64,000 nt of DNA from Qipengyuania sp. YIM B01966 (GTDB lineage: Bacteria > Pseudomonadota > Alphaproteobacteria > Sphingomonadales > Sphingomonadaceae): NCBI RefSeq assembly GCF_016461955.1, contig NZ_JADMNM010000001.1, positions 117,597-181,596 on the forward strand, in the 5' to 3' direction. Of this stretch, positions 1-7,008 are shown piece by piece. The notes beneath the pieces were generated by a model. The model worked only from the letters and a program-made list of their open reading frames with translations, was not told the DNA's origin and made no database searches. Position 1 is the stretch's first letter. Each line of letters starts with the position of its first letter. The position numbers and the translations under genes are program-made.

Positions 1-289
1 GATCATAACGCGCGGCCAGTTCGGCAACCTTGGCGCCGTAAGCCAGCGGAACGCCGCGCGCGTGGCTGGCCATGTCGGCCACCGCATCTTGCGGAACCGC
101 ATAATCGGCGCCGAGCTCGATTACCCCGGTCTGCGCGGGCGCGGCGTCCGGCTGCGCCACCGGGGTAACCCCCCGCCCGGCGACCCAGCGGGCCCCTTCG
201 GCATTGATCTCCATCACGTCGGCATGGGCCGGCGAGGCCGCAAACGCGACCGCCAGCAACACAGACCAACGCAGCTTAGCGAGAATCAT
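1..289 (-). CDS. Secreted lytic-transglycosylase-like protein, N-terminal fragment
   Basis: Only the first 96 codons are in the window; the gene runs off the left edge. Residues 1-23 form a Sec signal peptide (basic start, hydrophobic core, SPAHA before the likely cleavage site). After a low-complexity linker, the visible end reads YGAKVAELAARYD. That matches the start of the soluble lytic transglycosylase (SLT) domain, where the catalytic Glu usually follows about 15 residues later, outside the window. A GGAGG sits four bases before the ATG. A near-consensus Pho box lies 35 bases upstream, so the gene probably has its own phosphate-responsive promoter. Inferred role: periplasmic peptidoglycan cleavage. 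The family call is tentative because the catalytic region is missing. Confidence 0.6.
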   Translation of the reverse strand, partial: MILAKLRWSVLLAVAFAASPAHADVMEINAEGARWVAGRGVTPVAQPDAAPAQTGVIELGADYAVPQDAVADMASHARGVPLAYGAKVAELAARYD

Positions 290-323
290 TGAACCTCCGT
301 CGAGGGGCCAATGCTTACACTAA

Positions 324-341
324 GTGACAGCGGCGTGACAA
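324..341 (-). promoter_or_regulatory. Pho-box-like direct repeat upstream of the transglycosylase-like gene
   Basis: Read on the minus strand this is TTGTCAC GCCG CTGTCAC, a 7-4-7 direct repeat. It matches the enterobacterial PhoB consensus (CTGTCAY, four bases, CTGTCAY) at 6 of 7 and 7 of 7 positions. It ends 35 bases before the ATG at 289, leaving room for a -10 element (TAAGCAT on the minus strand, 311-317) and a short leader. Binding by the PhoB-like protein at 5418-6095 is inference. Confidence 0.7.
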
Positions 342-374
342 AAACCTGAACGCGCTCGGTAAGATCGCGGTTTG

Positions 375-728
375 CTAGCGGGCAGCCATCCGCGCTTCGC
401 CTTGGAAAGCGCCGGCATCGAGCATGGCCAGCGCCCGGCGGGCCAGCGCGCGGGAATCAATCCAGCTGCCATCCGCTGTTGCCAGGCTGTACCGCTCCGA
501 CGTCAGCGCGGCCTGTTCAAAGCGAGCCCGTGCGGCCTCGTGCTGGCCCTGCCGGGCCAAGGCAATGCCGGCATTGATCAACCGCGCCGGATCGCGTGCA
601 TCAGCGCCTGCGACCACTGCGATCACTGCGCTATCGGCTTGTGTGGGGGCGATGGGCGTAGCAGCAGCCGTGGCAGGCACGGGGGCGCCAATGACCAGCG
701 CGGCAAGAGCAAATACGGACATTGGCAT
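375..728 (-). CDS. Small secreted TPR-like protein
   Basis: A 117-residue protein with a signal peptide (residues 1 to about 22, ending PATAAA). A single tetratricopeptide-like helix pair follows (LINAGIALARQGQHEAARAR) and then a helical tail. GGGAG lies seven bases before the ATG, which supports this start. The gene stops just before the Pho-box promoter of the transglycosylase-like gene. It shares its 5' region (729-986) with the divergent secreted lipoprotein; the GTCA half-sites there all point toward the lipoprotein, so control of this gene is uncertain. Function unknown; a periplasmic protein-interaction role is inferred from the TPR fold. Confidence 0.75.
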   Translation of the reverse strand: MPMSVFALAALVIGAPVPATAAATPIAPTQADSAVIAVVAGADARDPARLINAGIALARQGQHEAARARFEQAALTSERYSLATADGSWIDSRALARRALAMLDAGAFQGEARMAAR

Positions 729-794
729 TCTCCCAATCTTCTTATGTCAGCCAATCTGCGCGCCACCTGCCCGATCTGCAACGCAAATGTCATA

Positions 795-812
795 TTGTCA
801 TCGGTCTGTAAC
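795..812 (+). promoter_or_regulatory. Pho-box-like repeat, distal site
   Basis: TTGTCAT CGGT CTGTAAC keeps the 7-4-7 spacing and matches the CTGTCAT repeat at 6 of 7 and 5 of 7 positions. It lies in the divergent region 729-986 together with six further GTCA cores (at 746, 789, 840, 849, 860 and 906). It could serve the lipoprotein gene at 987 as an upstream site. Confidence 0.4.
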
Positions 813-846
813 ATTAGCCCTTGGGTACTTCTTCAAACTGTCATAA

Positions 847-864
847 CCGTCACCGTTTCGTCAT
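847..864 (+). promoter_or_regulatory. Pho-box-like repeat, middle site
   Basis: CCGTCAC CGTT TCGTCAT has two GTCA cores exactly 11 bases apart, the helical spacing of PhoB sites. Another perfect CTGTCAT half-site begins at 838 but is out of register. The site is 122 bases upstream of the GTG at 987. Confidence 0.45.
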
Positions 865-892
865 TCTAAGCGGCTCGAATTAAACGACATTC

Positions 893-910
893 CTGCAAAG
901 AAACTGTCAC
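893..910 (+). promoter_or_regulatory. Pho-box-like repeat, proximal site
   Basis: CTGCAAA GAAA CTGTCAC has one strong half (7 of 7 to CTGTCAY) and one weak half (4 of 7) with correct 7-4-7 spacing, ending 76 bases before the lipoprotein start. It is the best placed of the three sites to replace a -35 element. Confidence 0.45.
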
Positions 911-986
911 AGGCGGCGCCTAGCGGGGTCGGGCGAAGGGGCATTTCCGCACCTTCGAGTCTCAAGGTTTGAGGGGACCGTTCGCC

Positions 987-2546
987 GTGACCAATTTCCA
1001 TCGCTCGCTCGTTCTGGGCTGCTCGCTGCTGGCCCTCGCCGGCTGCGGCGCCGACGAAATCGCTTCGCCCGGCACGGGCGGCAATGTGATCATCAACAAT
1101 CCCACCCCAACGCCGACGCCGACCGCCACCGGCGGAACGGGTACGGTGCAACCGGCGGCCGCCTGTCCGACCATTTCCAACCCGACCGCGCTCACCGATG
1201 TCGGCACCATCACGGGCCCGACTGGAACCTGGCGCGTCTGTGAAATGCCCGCCCGCTTCACCGCTTCGGCCACGCTGCCCTATGTCAAGGGCGTGCTCTA
1301 CGCCTTCCCGGGCCGCGTCGACGTTGGTTCGGATGGTGGCCCCGCGCCCGATAATTCGGACGGCGCGAGCGACACCAATGTGACGCTCTCGATCGAGCCG
1401 GGGGTGATCCTGTTCGGCAACGGCGCCGACTTCCTGATGGTCAACCGTGGCAATCGCATCAACGCTGTCGGCACCGCGACCCGCCCGATCGTCTTTACCA
1501 GCCGCGCCAACGTGCTCGGAACCAATACCGACACCTCGTCGGGCCAGTGGGGCGGCGTGGTTCTGGCCGGCCGCGCGCCGGTGACCGATTGCGCAGCGCC
1601 CAACGCGACGCCGGGCACCGTCAATTGCGAGCGCCAGGTCGAAGGTTCGGCCCAGCCGGCCTTCTTCGGCGGGGCGACGCAGAACGACAGCTCGGGCCGG
1701 ATGAGCTATGTCCAGATCCGCTATTCGGGGTTCGTCCTGTCGGGCAACAGCGAACTCCAGTCGCTGACCACCGGCGGCACCGGCACCGGCACGCAGATCG
1801 ACAACATCCAGAGCTTCAACAGCTCGGACGATGGCGTCGAATTCTTCGGCGGCTTCGTCAACGCCAGGCGGATGGTCATCATCGGCGCAGAAGATGACGG
1901 GCTCGACACCGACACCGGCGTCAAGGCGAACCTGCAATATGTCATCGCCGTCCAGCGCGCTGGCGCAGGCGACCTGATGATCGAGGCGGACAGCGACAAT
2001 GGCCTTTACGAACAGACCCCGCGGCAGAACACCCGCGTGTCGAACGCCACCTTTGTGATGGGCAACACCGCCTCGGCGGCGACCATCCGCCTGCGCGGCG
2101 GCACGGATTATGCGCTGGTCAATTCGGTGGTGCGCGCGCCCGACAATAATTGCGTCCGCATCGACCATGCCGAAACCATCCGAGCGGCTGACGCGGCCAA
2201 GGATGAAGCCGGCCCGCCGCTGTTCGCCTCGGTCGTGCTGACCTGCAAGGATCCGTTCATCGCCGGCAGCGGCGTGACCCGCGACCAGACGGCGGCGCTG
2301 TTCCAGGGCCGCAACAACAACTCCGCCTTCACCAGCACACTTACGATGACCTTCATCAACGGCGCCAATGAAGCCGCGGTCCCGGCGTTCGATCCCAAGC
2401 AGCTGTCGAGCTATTTCGAAACCGTCAGCTACATTGGCGCGGTCAAGGATGCGAGCGACACCTGGTATCGCGGCTGGACCTGCGATTCCGCCACCGCCAA
2501 TTTCGGCAGCGGCAGCGCCTGCACCGCCCTGCCGATTTACAACTGA
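987..2546 (+). CDS. Secreted beta-helix lipoprotein (ElpS-like)
   Basis: A 519-residue protein. The GTG at 987 is preferred over a TTG at 969 because GAGGGG (971-976) sits 10 bases before it and gives a clean lipoprotein signal peptide with lipobox LAGC. A Thr/Pro linker follows, then repeated beta-strand/turn units rich in Gly, Asn and Asp (for example NSSDDGVEFFGG), as in right-handed beta-helix surface proteins. The C-terminus carries paired Cys and a WYRGW motif. I recall a Caulobacter lipoprotein exported on phosphate starvation by type II secretion and lying next to a TonB receptor; this gene resembles it in architecture and neighbourhood, but I could not align them. Pho-box-like repeats upstream and the receptor gene downstream fit a phosphate-scavenging role. 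Substrate unknown. Confidence 0.7.
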   Translation: MTNFHRSLVLGCSLLALAGCGADEIASPGTGGNVIINNPTPTPTPTATGGTGTVQPAAACPTISNPTALTDVGTITGPTGTWRVCEMPARFTASATLPYVKGVLYAFPGRVDVGSDGGPAPDNSDGASDTNVTLSIEPGVILFGNGADFLMVNRGNRINAVGTATRPIVFTSRANVLGTNTDTSSGQWGGVVLAGRAPVTDCAAPNATPGTVNCERQVEGSAQPAFFGGATQNDSSGRMSYVQIRYSGFVLSGNSELQSLTTGGTGTGTQIDNIQSFNSSDDGVEFFGGFVNARRMVIIGAEDDGLDTDTGVKANLQYVIAVQRAGAGDLMIEADSDNGLYEQTPRQNTRVSNATFVMGNTASAATIRLRGGTDYALVNSVVRAPDNNCVRIDHAETIRAADAAKDEAGPPLFASVVLTCKDPFIAGSGVTRDQTAALFQGRNNNSAFTSTLTMTFINGANEAAVPAFDPKQLSSYFETVSYIGAVKDASDTWYRGWTCDSATANFGSGSACTALPIYN

Positions 2547-2552
2547 TCCGGC

Positions 2553-2590
2553 GCGGGGGCAGCCGCCGTGCTGCCCCCGCCCATCTTTTT
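2553..2590 (+). terminator. Rho-independent terminator between lipoprotein and receptor genes
   Basis: A perfect 10-bp GC stem (2553-2562 with 2571-2580), an 8-base loop and a T run (2586-2590) lie just after the lipoprotein stop codon. Since the receptor gene starts 40 bases further on in the same direction, this may act as an attenuator that favours lipoprotein mRNA. Confidence 0.8.
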
Positions 2591-2629
2591 CCAAGCCAGA
2601 CCCGACCTGAAATGAGGGGGCCCGTCATC

Positions 2630-5356
2630 ATGTCCACCGGCAAGCGGTTCGCCGCGCTCTTGCTGCTGTCCACATCGCTCGCCGCGCCGCATGGTGCGTT
2701 TGCGCAGGGAACCGCCGGCGCGGCCGATCCCGGCACGAGCACGCTGCCCGACGACAGCCCCGCGACTGATGCGCAGGCCGCCGCGGATACCGACCCGGCC
2801 GCCACCGCCCCTCCTGCTGCGGGCGAAGAACCGGTCGAACCCCAACCCGATATTTCGGCGCCCGGCGGCGAGATCGTCGTCACCGCGCGCCGCCGGACGG
2901 ACATAACCCGCTCCTCCACCCAAGTCGTCTCGGTCCTCTCCAGCGAGCAGATCGCCCGCACCGGCGAAGGCAATATTGCCGGCGCGCTGGGCCGCGTGAC
3001 CGGTCTGTCCGTGCAGGGCCAGGGTCTCGTCTATGTCCGCGGCCTCGGCGATCGCTATTCGCTGGCGATGCTGAACGGCCTTCCGCTCCCCTCGCCCCAG
3101 CCGCTCAGCCGCGTGGTCCCGCTCGACATTTTCCCGACCAATATCGTCGCCTCGAGCCTGGTGCAGAAAACCTATTCGGCCAACTATCCGGGCGAATTTG
3201 GCGGCGGTGTCATCAACCTCACCACCCGCGCCGTGCCCGACGAGCCGTTCCTCAAGCTCAGTGCCGGGATCAGCGGTGACGAACAGACGCTCGGCCACGA
3301 TGGGTTCGACTATTACGGGTCGAGCCTCGACTGGACCGGGTTCGATGATGGCGCACGCGATCTGCCCCCCGCGTTGGCCGCGTTCCTCGGCAGCGGCGCG
3401 CGCCTGTCGGATGTGGGCGTCGATCAGCAGGCGATTGTCCGCGATCTCGGCGACCCCAACAAGATCCTCCTCCAGCGGGTCGGCAATCTGCCGGTCAACT
3501 GGTCGTTCGGCCTGACGGGCGGCACCGCGATCGACCTCGGCGATGCCAACACGCTGGGCATGATTGCCACCGCCTCGATCTCGAACCGCTGGCGCAACCG
3601 CTCGATCGTCAAGCAGACCGCGGTGGGCAGCAATCTCGACCTCAATACCGATTTCCGCGACTTCACCACCGACAATCGCGTGCTGGTGAACGCGCTGCTC
3701 GGCTTCGGGCTGGAACTGGGCGACCACCGGCTGCGCTGGACCAATCTGTTCATCCGCGACACGCTGAAGCAAAGCTCGCTCGCGCTGGGCGAGGATTTCA
3801 GCAGCGGCTTTTCCGAAGCGACGCAGCAGACCGGCTGGTTTGAACGTCAGCTGCTTGACAGCCAGGTCGTGGCGGAACTCAAGTTTGGCGATCTCTCGCT
3901 CGATCTGCGCGGCGGCTGGGCGCAGACCCAGCGCGAGGCGCCGCACGAATATGAATTCACCTATGTTCGCACCAACAATCCGAACGATCCGCTGGGCAGC
4001 ACCTATATCAACATCCTCGACCGTCAACGCGGCAGCGGCAAGGTATCGTTCTCGGACCTGACGGAAGAACTTTGGTTCGGCGGCGTCGATCTCAGCTACC
4101 CAGTGCTTGATTGGGCCACGGCGACCATCGGCTACGCCTATTCCGACACCACCCGCCAATCGACCCGGCGCGAATTCCTGTTCAACGCCGGCGGCAATTT
4201 CGTCCCCGGCGTGGGCGCGTTGCGGCCCGATTATCTGCTCGGCGACGGGGTGGTCGATTTCTACAAGATCGGCCTGATCGAATCGACCCAGGCCGATCCG
4301 GCCTTTTCCGCCGGGCTGGAAATCCACGGCGCCTATGGCCAGCTGCGGCTGAGCCCCGTCGATCCGATCTCGCTCGACATCGGCGTGCGTTACGAGACCG
4401 CCACCCAGCGGGTAGATCCGGTCGAAGTATTTGCCACGCCGACAAATTCGGCCAGCGCCACGCTGCTCGAGAACGAATATTGGCTGCCGGCCGCGACGCT
4501 GACCTGGGAGGCGACCGATCGCCTGCAGATCCGCCTGCACGGGTCCAAAACCATCGCCCGACCGCAGTTCCGCGAGCTGATCTTCCAGACCTATTACGAT
4601 CCGGAATCCAATCGCCAGTATAACGGCAACCCGCTGCTGGTGGACAGCACGCTGATCAATGCCGAGGCACGCGCCGAATATTATTTCGACCGGTCCAACC
4701 GGGTCACACTGGCCGGGTTCTACAAGGATATTTCCAACCCGATCGAAGCCTATTCAAGCTTTTCGGACAACAACCAGCTGACCAGCTTCGCTAACGCGCC
4801 GAGCGCGATCCTTTATGGCGCCGAGTTCGACGTCAATTACGGGATCGGGCTGGCGGATTGGGGCACCGGCGAATGGCTGGCGAGCAAGCGGCTCGTGATG
4901 GGTGCGAACTACACCTACACCAAGTCCGAAATCCAGGTTGCCGCGGCCGACACGACGCAGATCTTCCCCGGCGGCACCCGCCCGGCGAGCGATTATTTCG
5001 TCGATGGCGCACCGCTGACGGGCCAGTCCGACCACATGGCCAATTTCCAGCTTTCGCTGGAAGACACCGACCGGGTGCAGCAATTTACCGTGATGGTTTC
5101 CTATGCCAGCGAGCGGGTGACCAGCCGGGGCACCTCCGGACTGCCCGATATTCTCGAAAACCCGGGCGTGCGGCTCGATTTCGTCGCCCGCGAAGAGGTC
5201 GAATTCTACGGCCGCCCGGTCGAGCTGAAGCTCGAAGCGCGCAACATCCTCGGCCGCGATTACGAGGAATACCAGCAGGCGGGTGACCGCCGGATCGAGG
5301 TCAATTCCTATGAGGTCGGCCCGAGCGTCGCGCTGTCGATGGGGATCGAATTCTAG
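2630..5356 (+). CDS. TonB-dependent outer-membrane receptor
   Basis: A 908-residue protein. The second ATG (2630) is chosen because AGGGGG lies 10 bases before it, whereas the ATG at 2612 would place that run inside the gene. A signal peptide ends near AFAQG, followed by an acidic Pro/Ala linker. The plug domain starts with the TonB-box-like EIVVTARRR and contains VYVRGLGDRYSLAMLNG and GGVINLTTR. The rest is a beta-barrel ending in the typical aromatic strand (SMGIEF). The length suits a ligand-gated porin for large or scarce nutrients. Context (secreted lipoprotein upstream, PhoB-like gene downstream, Pho boxes) suggests organophosphate or a phosphate-bearing polymer as cargo; that is inference. 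Confidence 0.9.
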   Translation: MSTGKRFAALLLLSTSLAAPHGAFAQGTAGAADPGTSTLPDDSPATDAQAAADTDPAATAPPAAGEEPVEPQPDISAPGGEIVVTARRRTDITRSSTQVVSVLSSEQIARTGEGNIAGALGRVTGLSVQGQGLVYVRGLGDRYSLAMLNGLPLPSPQPLSRVVPLDIFPTNIVASSLVQKTYSANYPGEFGGGVINLTTRAVPDEPFLKLSAGISGDEQTLGHDGFDYYGSSLDWTGFDDGARDLPPALAAFLGSGARLSDVGVDQQAIVRDLGDPNKILLQRVGNLPVNWSFGLTGGTAIDLGDANTLGMIATASISNRWRNRSIVKQTAVGSNLDLNTDFRDFTTDNRVLVNALLGFGLELGDHRLRWTNLFIRDTLKQSSLALGEDFSSGFSEATQQTGWFERQLLDSQVVAELKFGDLSLDLRGGWAQTQREAPHEYEFTYVRTNNPNDPLGSTYINILDRQRGSGKVSFSDLTEELWFGGVDLSYPVLDWATATIGYAYSDTTRQSTRREFLFNAGGNFVPGVGALRPDYLLGDGVVDFYKIGLIESTQADPAFSAGLEIHGAYGQLRLSPVDPISLDIGVRYETATQRVDPVEVFATPTNSASATLLENEYWLPAATLTWEATDRLQIRLHGSKTIARPQFRELIFQTYYDPESNRQYNGNPLLVDSTLINAEARAEYYFDRSNRVTLAGFYKDISNPIEAYSSFSDNNQLTSFANAPSAILYGAEFDVNYGIGLADWGTGEWLASKRLVMGANYTYTKSEIQVAAADTTQIFPGGTRPASDYFVDGAPLTGQSDHMANFQLSLEDTDRVQQFTVMVSYASERVTSRGTSGLPDILENPGVRLDFVAREEVEFYGRPVELKLEARNILGRDYEEYQQAGDRRIEVNSYEVGPSVALSMGIEF

Positions 5357-5380
5357 AAGGGCTCCTCGACGGGCCGTTGG

Positions 5381-5407
5381 GGGGTCGCCTTCGGGCGGCC
5401 CCTTCTT
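5381..5407. terminator. Bidirectional terminator between receptor and PhoB-like genes
   Basis: A 9-bp stem (5381-5389 with 5394-5402, one G-T pair) closes a TTCG tetraloop and is followed by TTCTT on the plus strand. It lies between two convergent stop codons. Confidence 0.75.
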
Positions 5408-5417
5408 GCGCCAGCCG

Positions 5418-6095
5418 TCAGGCGATGTCGAACACGTAGCCGAGCGAACGCACCGTGCGGAGCGGGCGCGGCGCCCCGACAGTCTCCAGCGCGCGGCGTA
5501 GCCGGCCGATCCACACATCGACGGTGCGTTCGTCGATCGGCGGCTCCTGCTTGCCGAGGCCCGCGATCAGATCCGCGCGCGACAGCACCTTGTTGGGATT
5601 TTCCGCAAAGAAGCGCAGCAGGCGAAACTCGTTCGGCCGCAGCGCCAGTGGCCGGCCATCCCAGCGCGCCTGCAGCGCCGCCATGTCGATCACCAGCGGG
5701 CCAACGCTCACCTGCTGCGGCACCTGAAAGCGGCTCTGGCGGATTTGCAGCGCCAGCACCCGATCGAGGATGCGCGAGCGATCAATCGGCCCGACCATGT
5801 AATCATCGGCGCCGGCCCGCAGCGCACGGCGCCGGTCCTCGTCATTTTCCTGATCGAGCACCATGGTGATATGCGCGTCAGCCGTGCGGGGGTCGGCGCG
5901 CAAGCGGCGGCACAGTTCCAGCCCCGCGCAATCTTCCATCACCCAGTCGATGAACGCCCACATCGGCCCTTCGACCAGCCGGCGCGGCCCCGCCGCGCCA
6001 AGCAGAGCGAAGGTGAAGCGCAGATGATCGTGCGCGAAATCCTCCATCTGCTCGGCCATCGGATCGGTCAGGAAAATGTTGATCACATCGCTCAC
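5418..6095 (-). CDS. PhoB-type winged-helix regulator with degenerate receiver domain
   Basis: A 225-residue OmpR/PhoB-family protein. The GTG at 6095 is chosen because GGGAG lies seven bases before it and it gives the normal family length; an open frame continues further upstream without a better start. Residues 1-115 have the receiver fold, with Asp50 at the phosphorylation position. However, beta-1 has only one acid (Asp11), the switch Thr is Leu80 and the conserved Lys is Gly102 (context DDYMVGPI). The C-terminal winged helix is intact (DERTVDVWIGRLRRAL), close to the PhoB recognition helix. Inferred role: a Pho-box-binding regulator that may work without phosphorylation. No histidine-kinase gene is adjacent. 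A perfect 7-4-7 repeat in its promoter suggests autoregulation. Confidence 0.8.
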   Translation of the reverse strand: MSDVINIFLTDPMAEQMEDFAHDHLRFTFALLGAAGPRRLVEGPMWAFIDWVMEDCAGLELCRRLRADPRTADAHITMVLDQENDEDRRRALRAGADDYMVGPIDRSRILDRVLALQIRQSRFQVPQQVSVGPLVIDMAALQARWDGRPLALRPNEFRLLRFFAENPNKVLSRADLIAGLGKQEPPIDERTVDVWIGRLRRALETVGAPRPLRTVRSLGYVFDIA

Positions 6096-6132
6096 GGCGC
6101 CGCTCCCATGGCGATCGGATTGGCGCGGCTTT

Positions 6133-6150
6133 ATGACGCGTTCATGACGC
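6133..6150 (-). promoter_or_regulatory. Perfect 7-4-7 direct repeat upstream of the PhoB-like gene
   Basis: On the minus strand the sequence is GCGTCAT GAAC GCGTCAT: two identical 7-mers with a 4-base spacer. Each matches CTGTCAT at 5 of 7 positions including the GTCAT core. It ends 38 bases before the GTG at 6095, nearly the same distance as the Pho box at 324-341 from its gene. Confidence 0.6.
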
Positions 6151-6237
6151 GCGATTGCGGCGGCAAGACATTGTCTGCTTGGCAAGCACGCGCAGGCGGG
6201 GTTACCACTGCCAAAAATGTGTAACAGGGGCGGGGTC

Positions 6238-7008
6238 ATGGACATTGCGACAGAAGTTGCCCGTTATCCGGCTACCGGGCGGTTCCTGATGGGGCGCTTG
6301 CGCCAGGTGATGACCGAAGACGAAAAGACCGTCCTCGAGAGCCTGGTCGAGGAGGTCGTCAGCTTCACCGATTCACACGAGGTTTTGCGTCGAGGCGTCG
6401 CGTGTGATCGCAGCGCCATCCTGATCGAAGGGTTCATGATCCGCCGGATGCGCGAGCATGACCGCCGTTTCATCGTCGGGGTCCAAGTGCCGGGCGATTT
6501 CGCTGACCTTCATTGCTATACGCTGAAGCGGCTCGACCATGACGTGGTCACCATCGGCCCGGCCAAGGTCGGTTACGTGCCGCACGCGCGCCTGAACGAG
6601 GTGATGCGTGACTGGCCTCGGTTGGCGCGCATCCTGTGGTTTTCGACGCTGCTCGACGCGTCGATCCACCGCCAGTGGATCCTGAAGCTGCAGCAATTGC
6701 CCGCGACAGGGCGGGTGGCGCATCTGATGGCCGAGATGTGGGTGCGGTTCGAGATGGTCGGCCTCGCCCGCGCCAACGGGTTCGACACGCCGCTGACGCA
6801 GGCGGACCTTGCCGATATGTGCGGCACCACGCCGGTCCACATGAACCGCTCGCTGGGCGAGCTGCGGCGCGCCGGAATGATGGATTTTCGCCGCGGCCGG
6901 GTGCTTGTGCCGGATCGCGCAGAGCTCTGCCGGGCTGGTGATTTCGATGCCGACTACCTTTACGGCGACGGCTTGCTGCAGGCCGCCCTGGAATTCGGCG
7001 CCGCGTGA
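6238..7008 (+). CDS. Crp/Fnr-family transcriptional regulator
   Basis: A 256-residue protein. The ATG at 6238 is preferred over 6217 because a GGGG run lies between them. Residues about 25-120 form the cyclic-nucleotide-binding-type beta barrel (DRRFIVGVQVPGDFADLH), followed by a long dimer helix. The C-terminal helix-turn-helix (LTQADLADMCGTTPVHMNRS) carries the second helix TPVHMNRSLGELRR. There is no N-terminal Cys cluster, so it is not an oxygen-sensing Fe-S FNR. It overlaps the thiolase-like gene by four bases (GTGA) and is divergent from the PhoB-like gene. Effector unknown. Confidence 0.8.
   Translation: MDIATEVARYPATGRFLMGRLRQVMTEDEKTVLESLVEEVVSFTDSHEVLRRGVACDRSAILIEGFMIRRMREHDRRFIVGVQVPGDFADLHCYTLKRLDHDVVTIGPAKVGYVPHARLNEVMRDWPRLARILWFSTLLDASIHRQWILKLQQLPATGRVAHLMAEMWVRFEMVGLARANGFDTPLTQADLADMCGTTPVHMNRSLGELRRAGMMDFRRGRVLVPDRAELCRAGDFDADYLYGDGLLQAALEFGAA

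Noticed and set aside
867..884. TAAG...TTAA resembling a CtrA site ahead of the lipoprotein gene
   Set aside because: The half-sites are ten bases apart rather than the seven required, and the first half is not TTAA.
861..4540. Long open reading frames on the minus strand opposite the lipoprotein and receptor genes
   Set aside because: They are rich in Arg, Gly and Ala with no domain, and mirror the codon bias of the plus-strand genes, as expected in GC-rich DNA. The plus-strand frames have signal peptides and family motifs.
6171..6225. Short inverted repeats (TTGGCA/TGCCAA, GTTAC/GTAAC) ahead of the Crp/Fnr gene at 6238
   Set aside because: Arms are five or six bases with long spacers; not distinguishable from chance.
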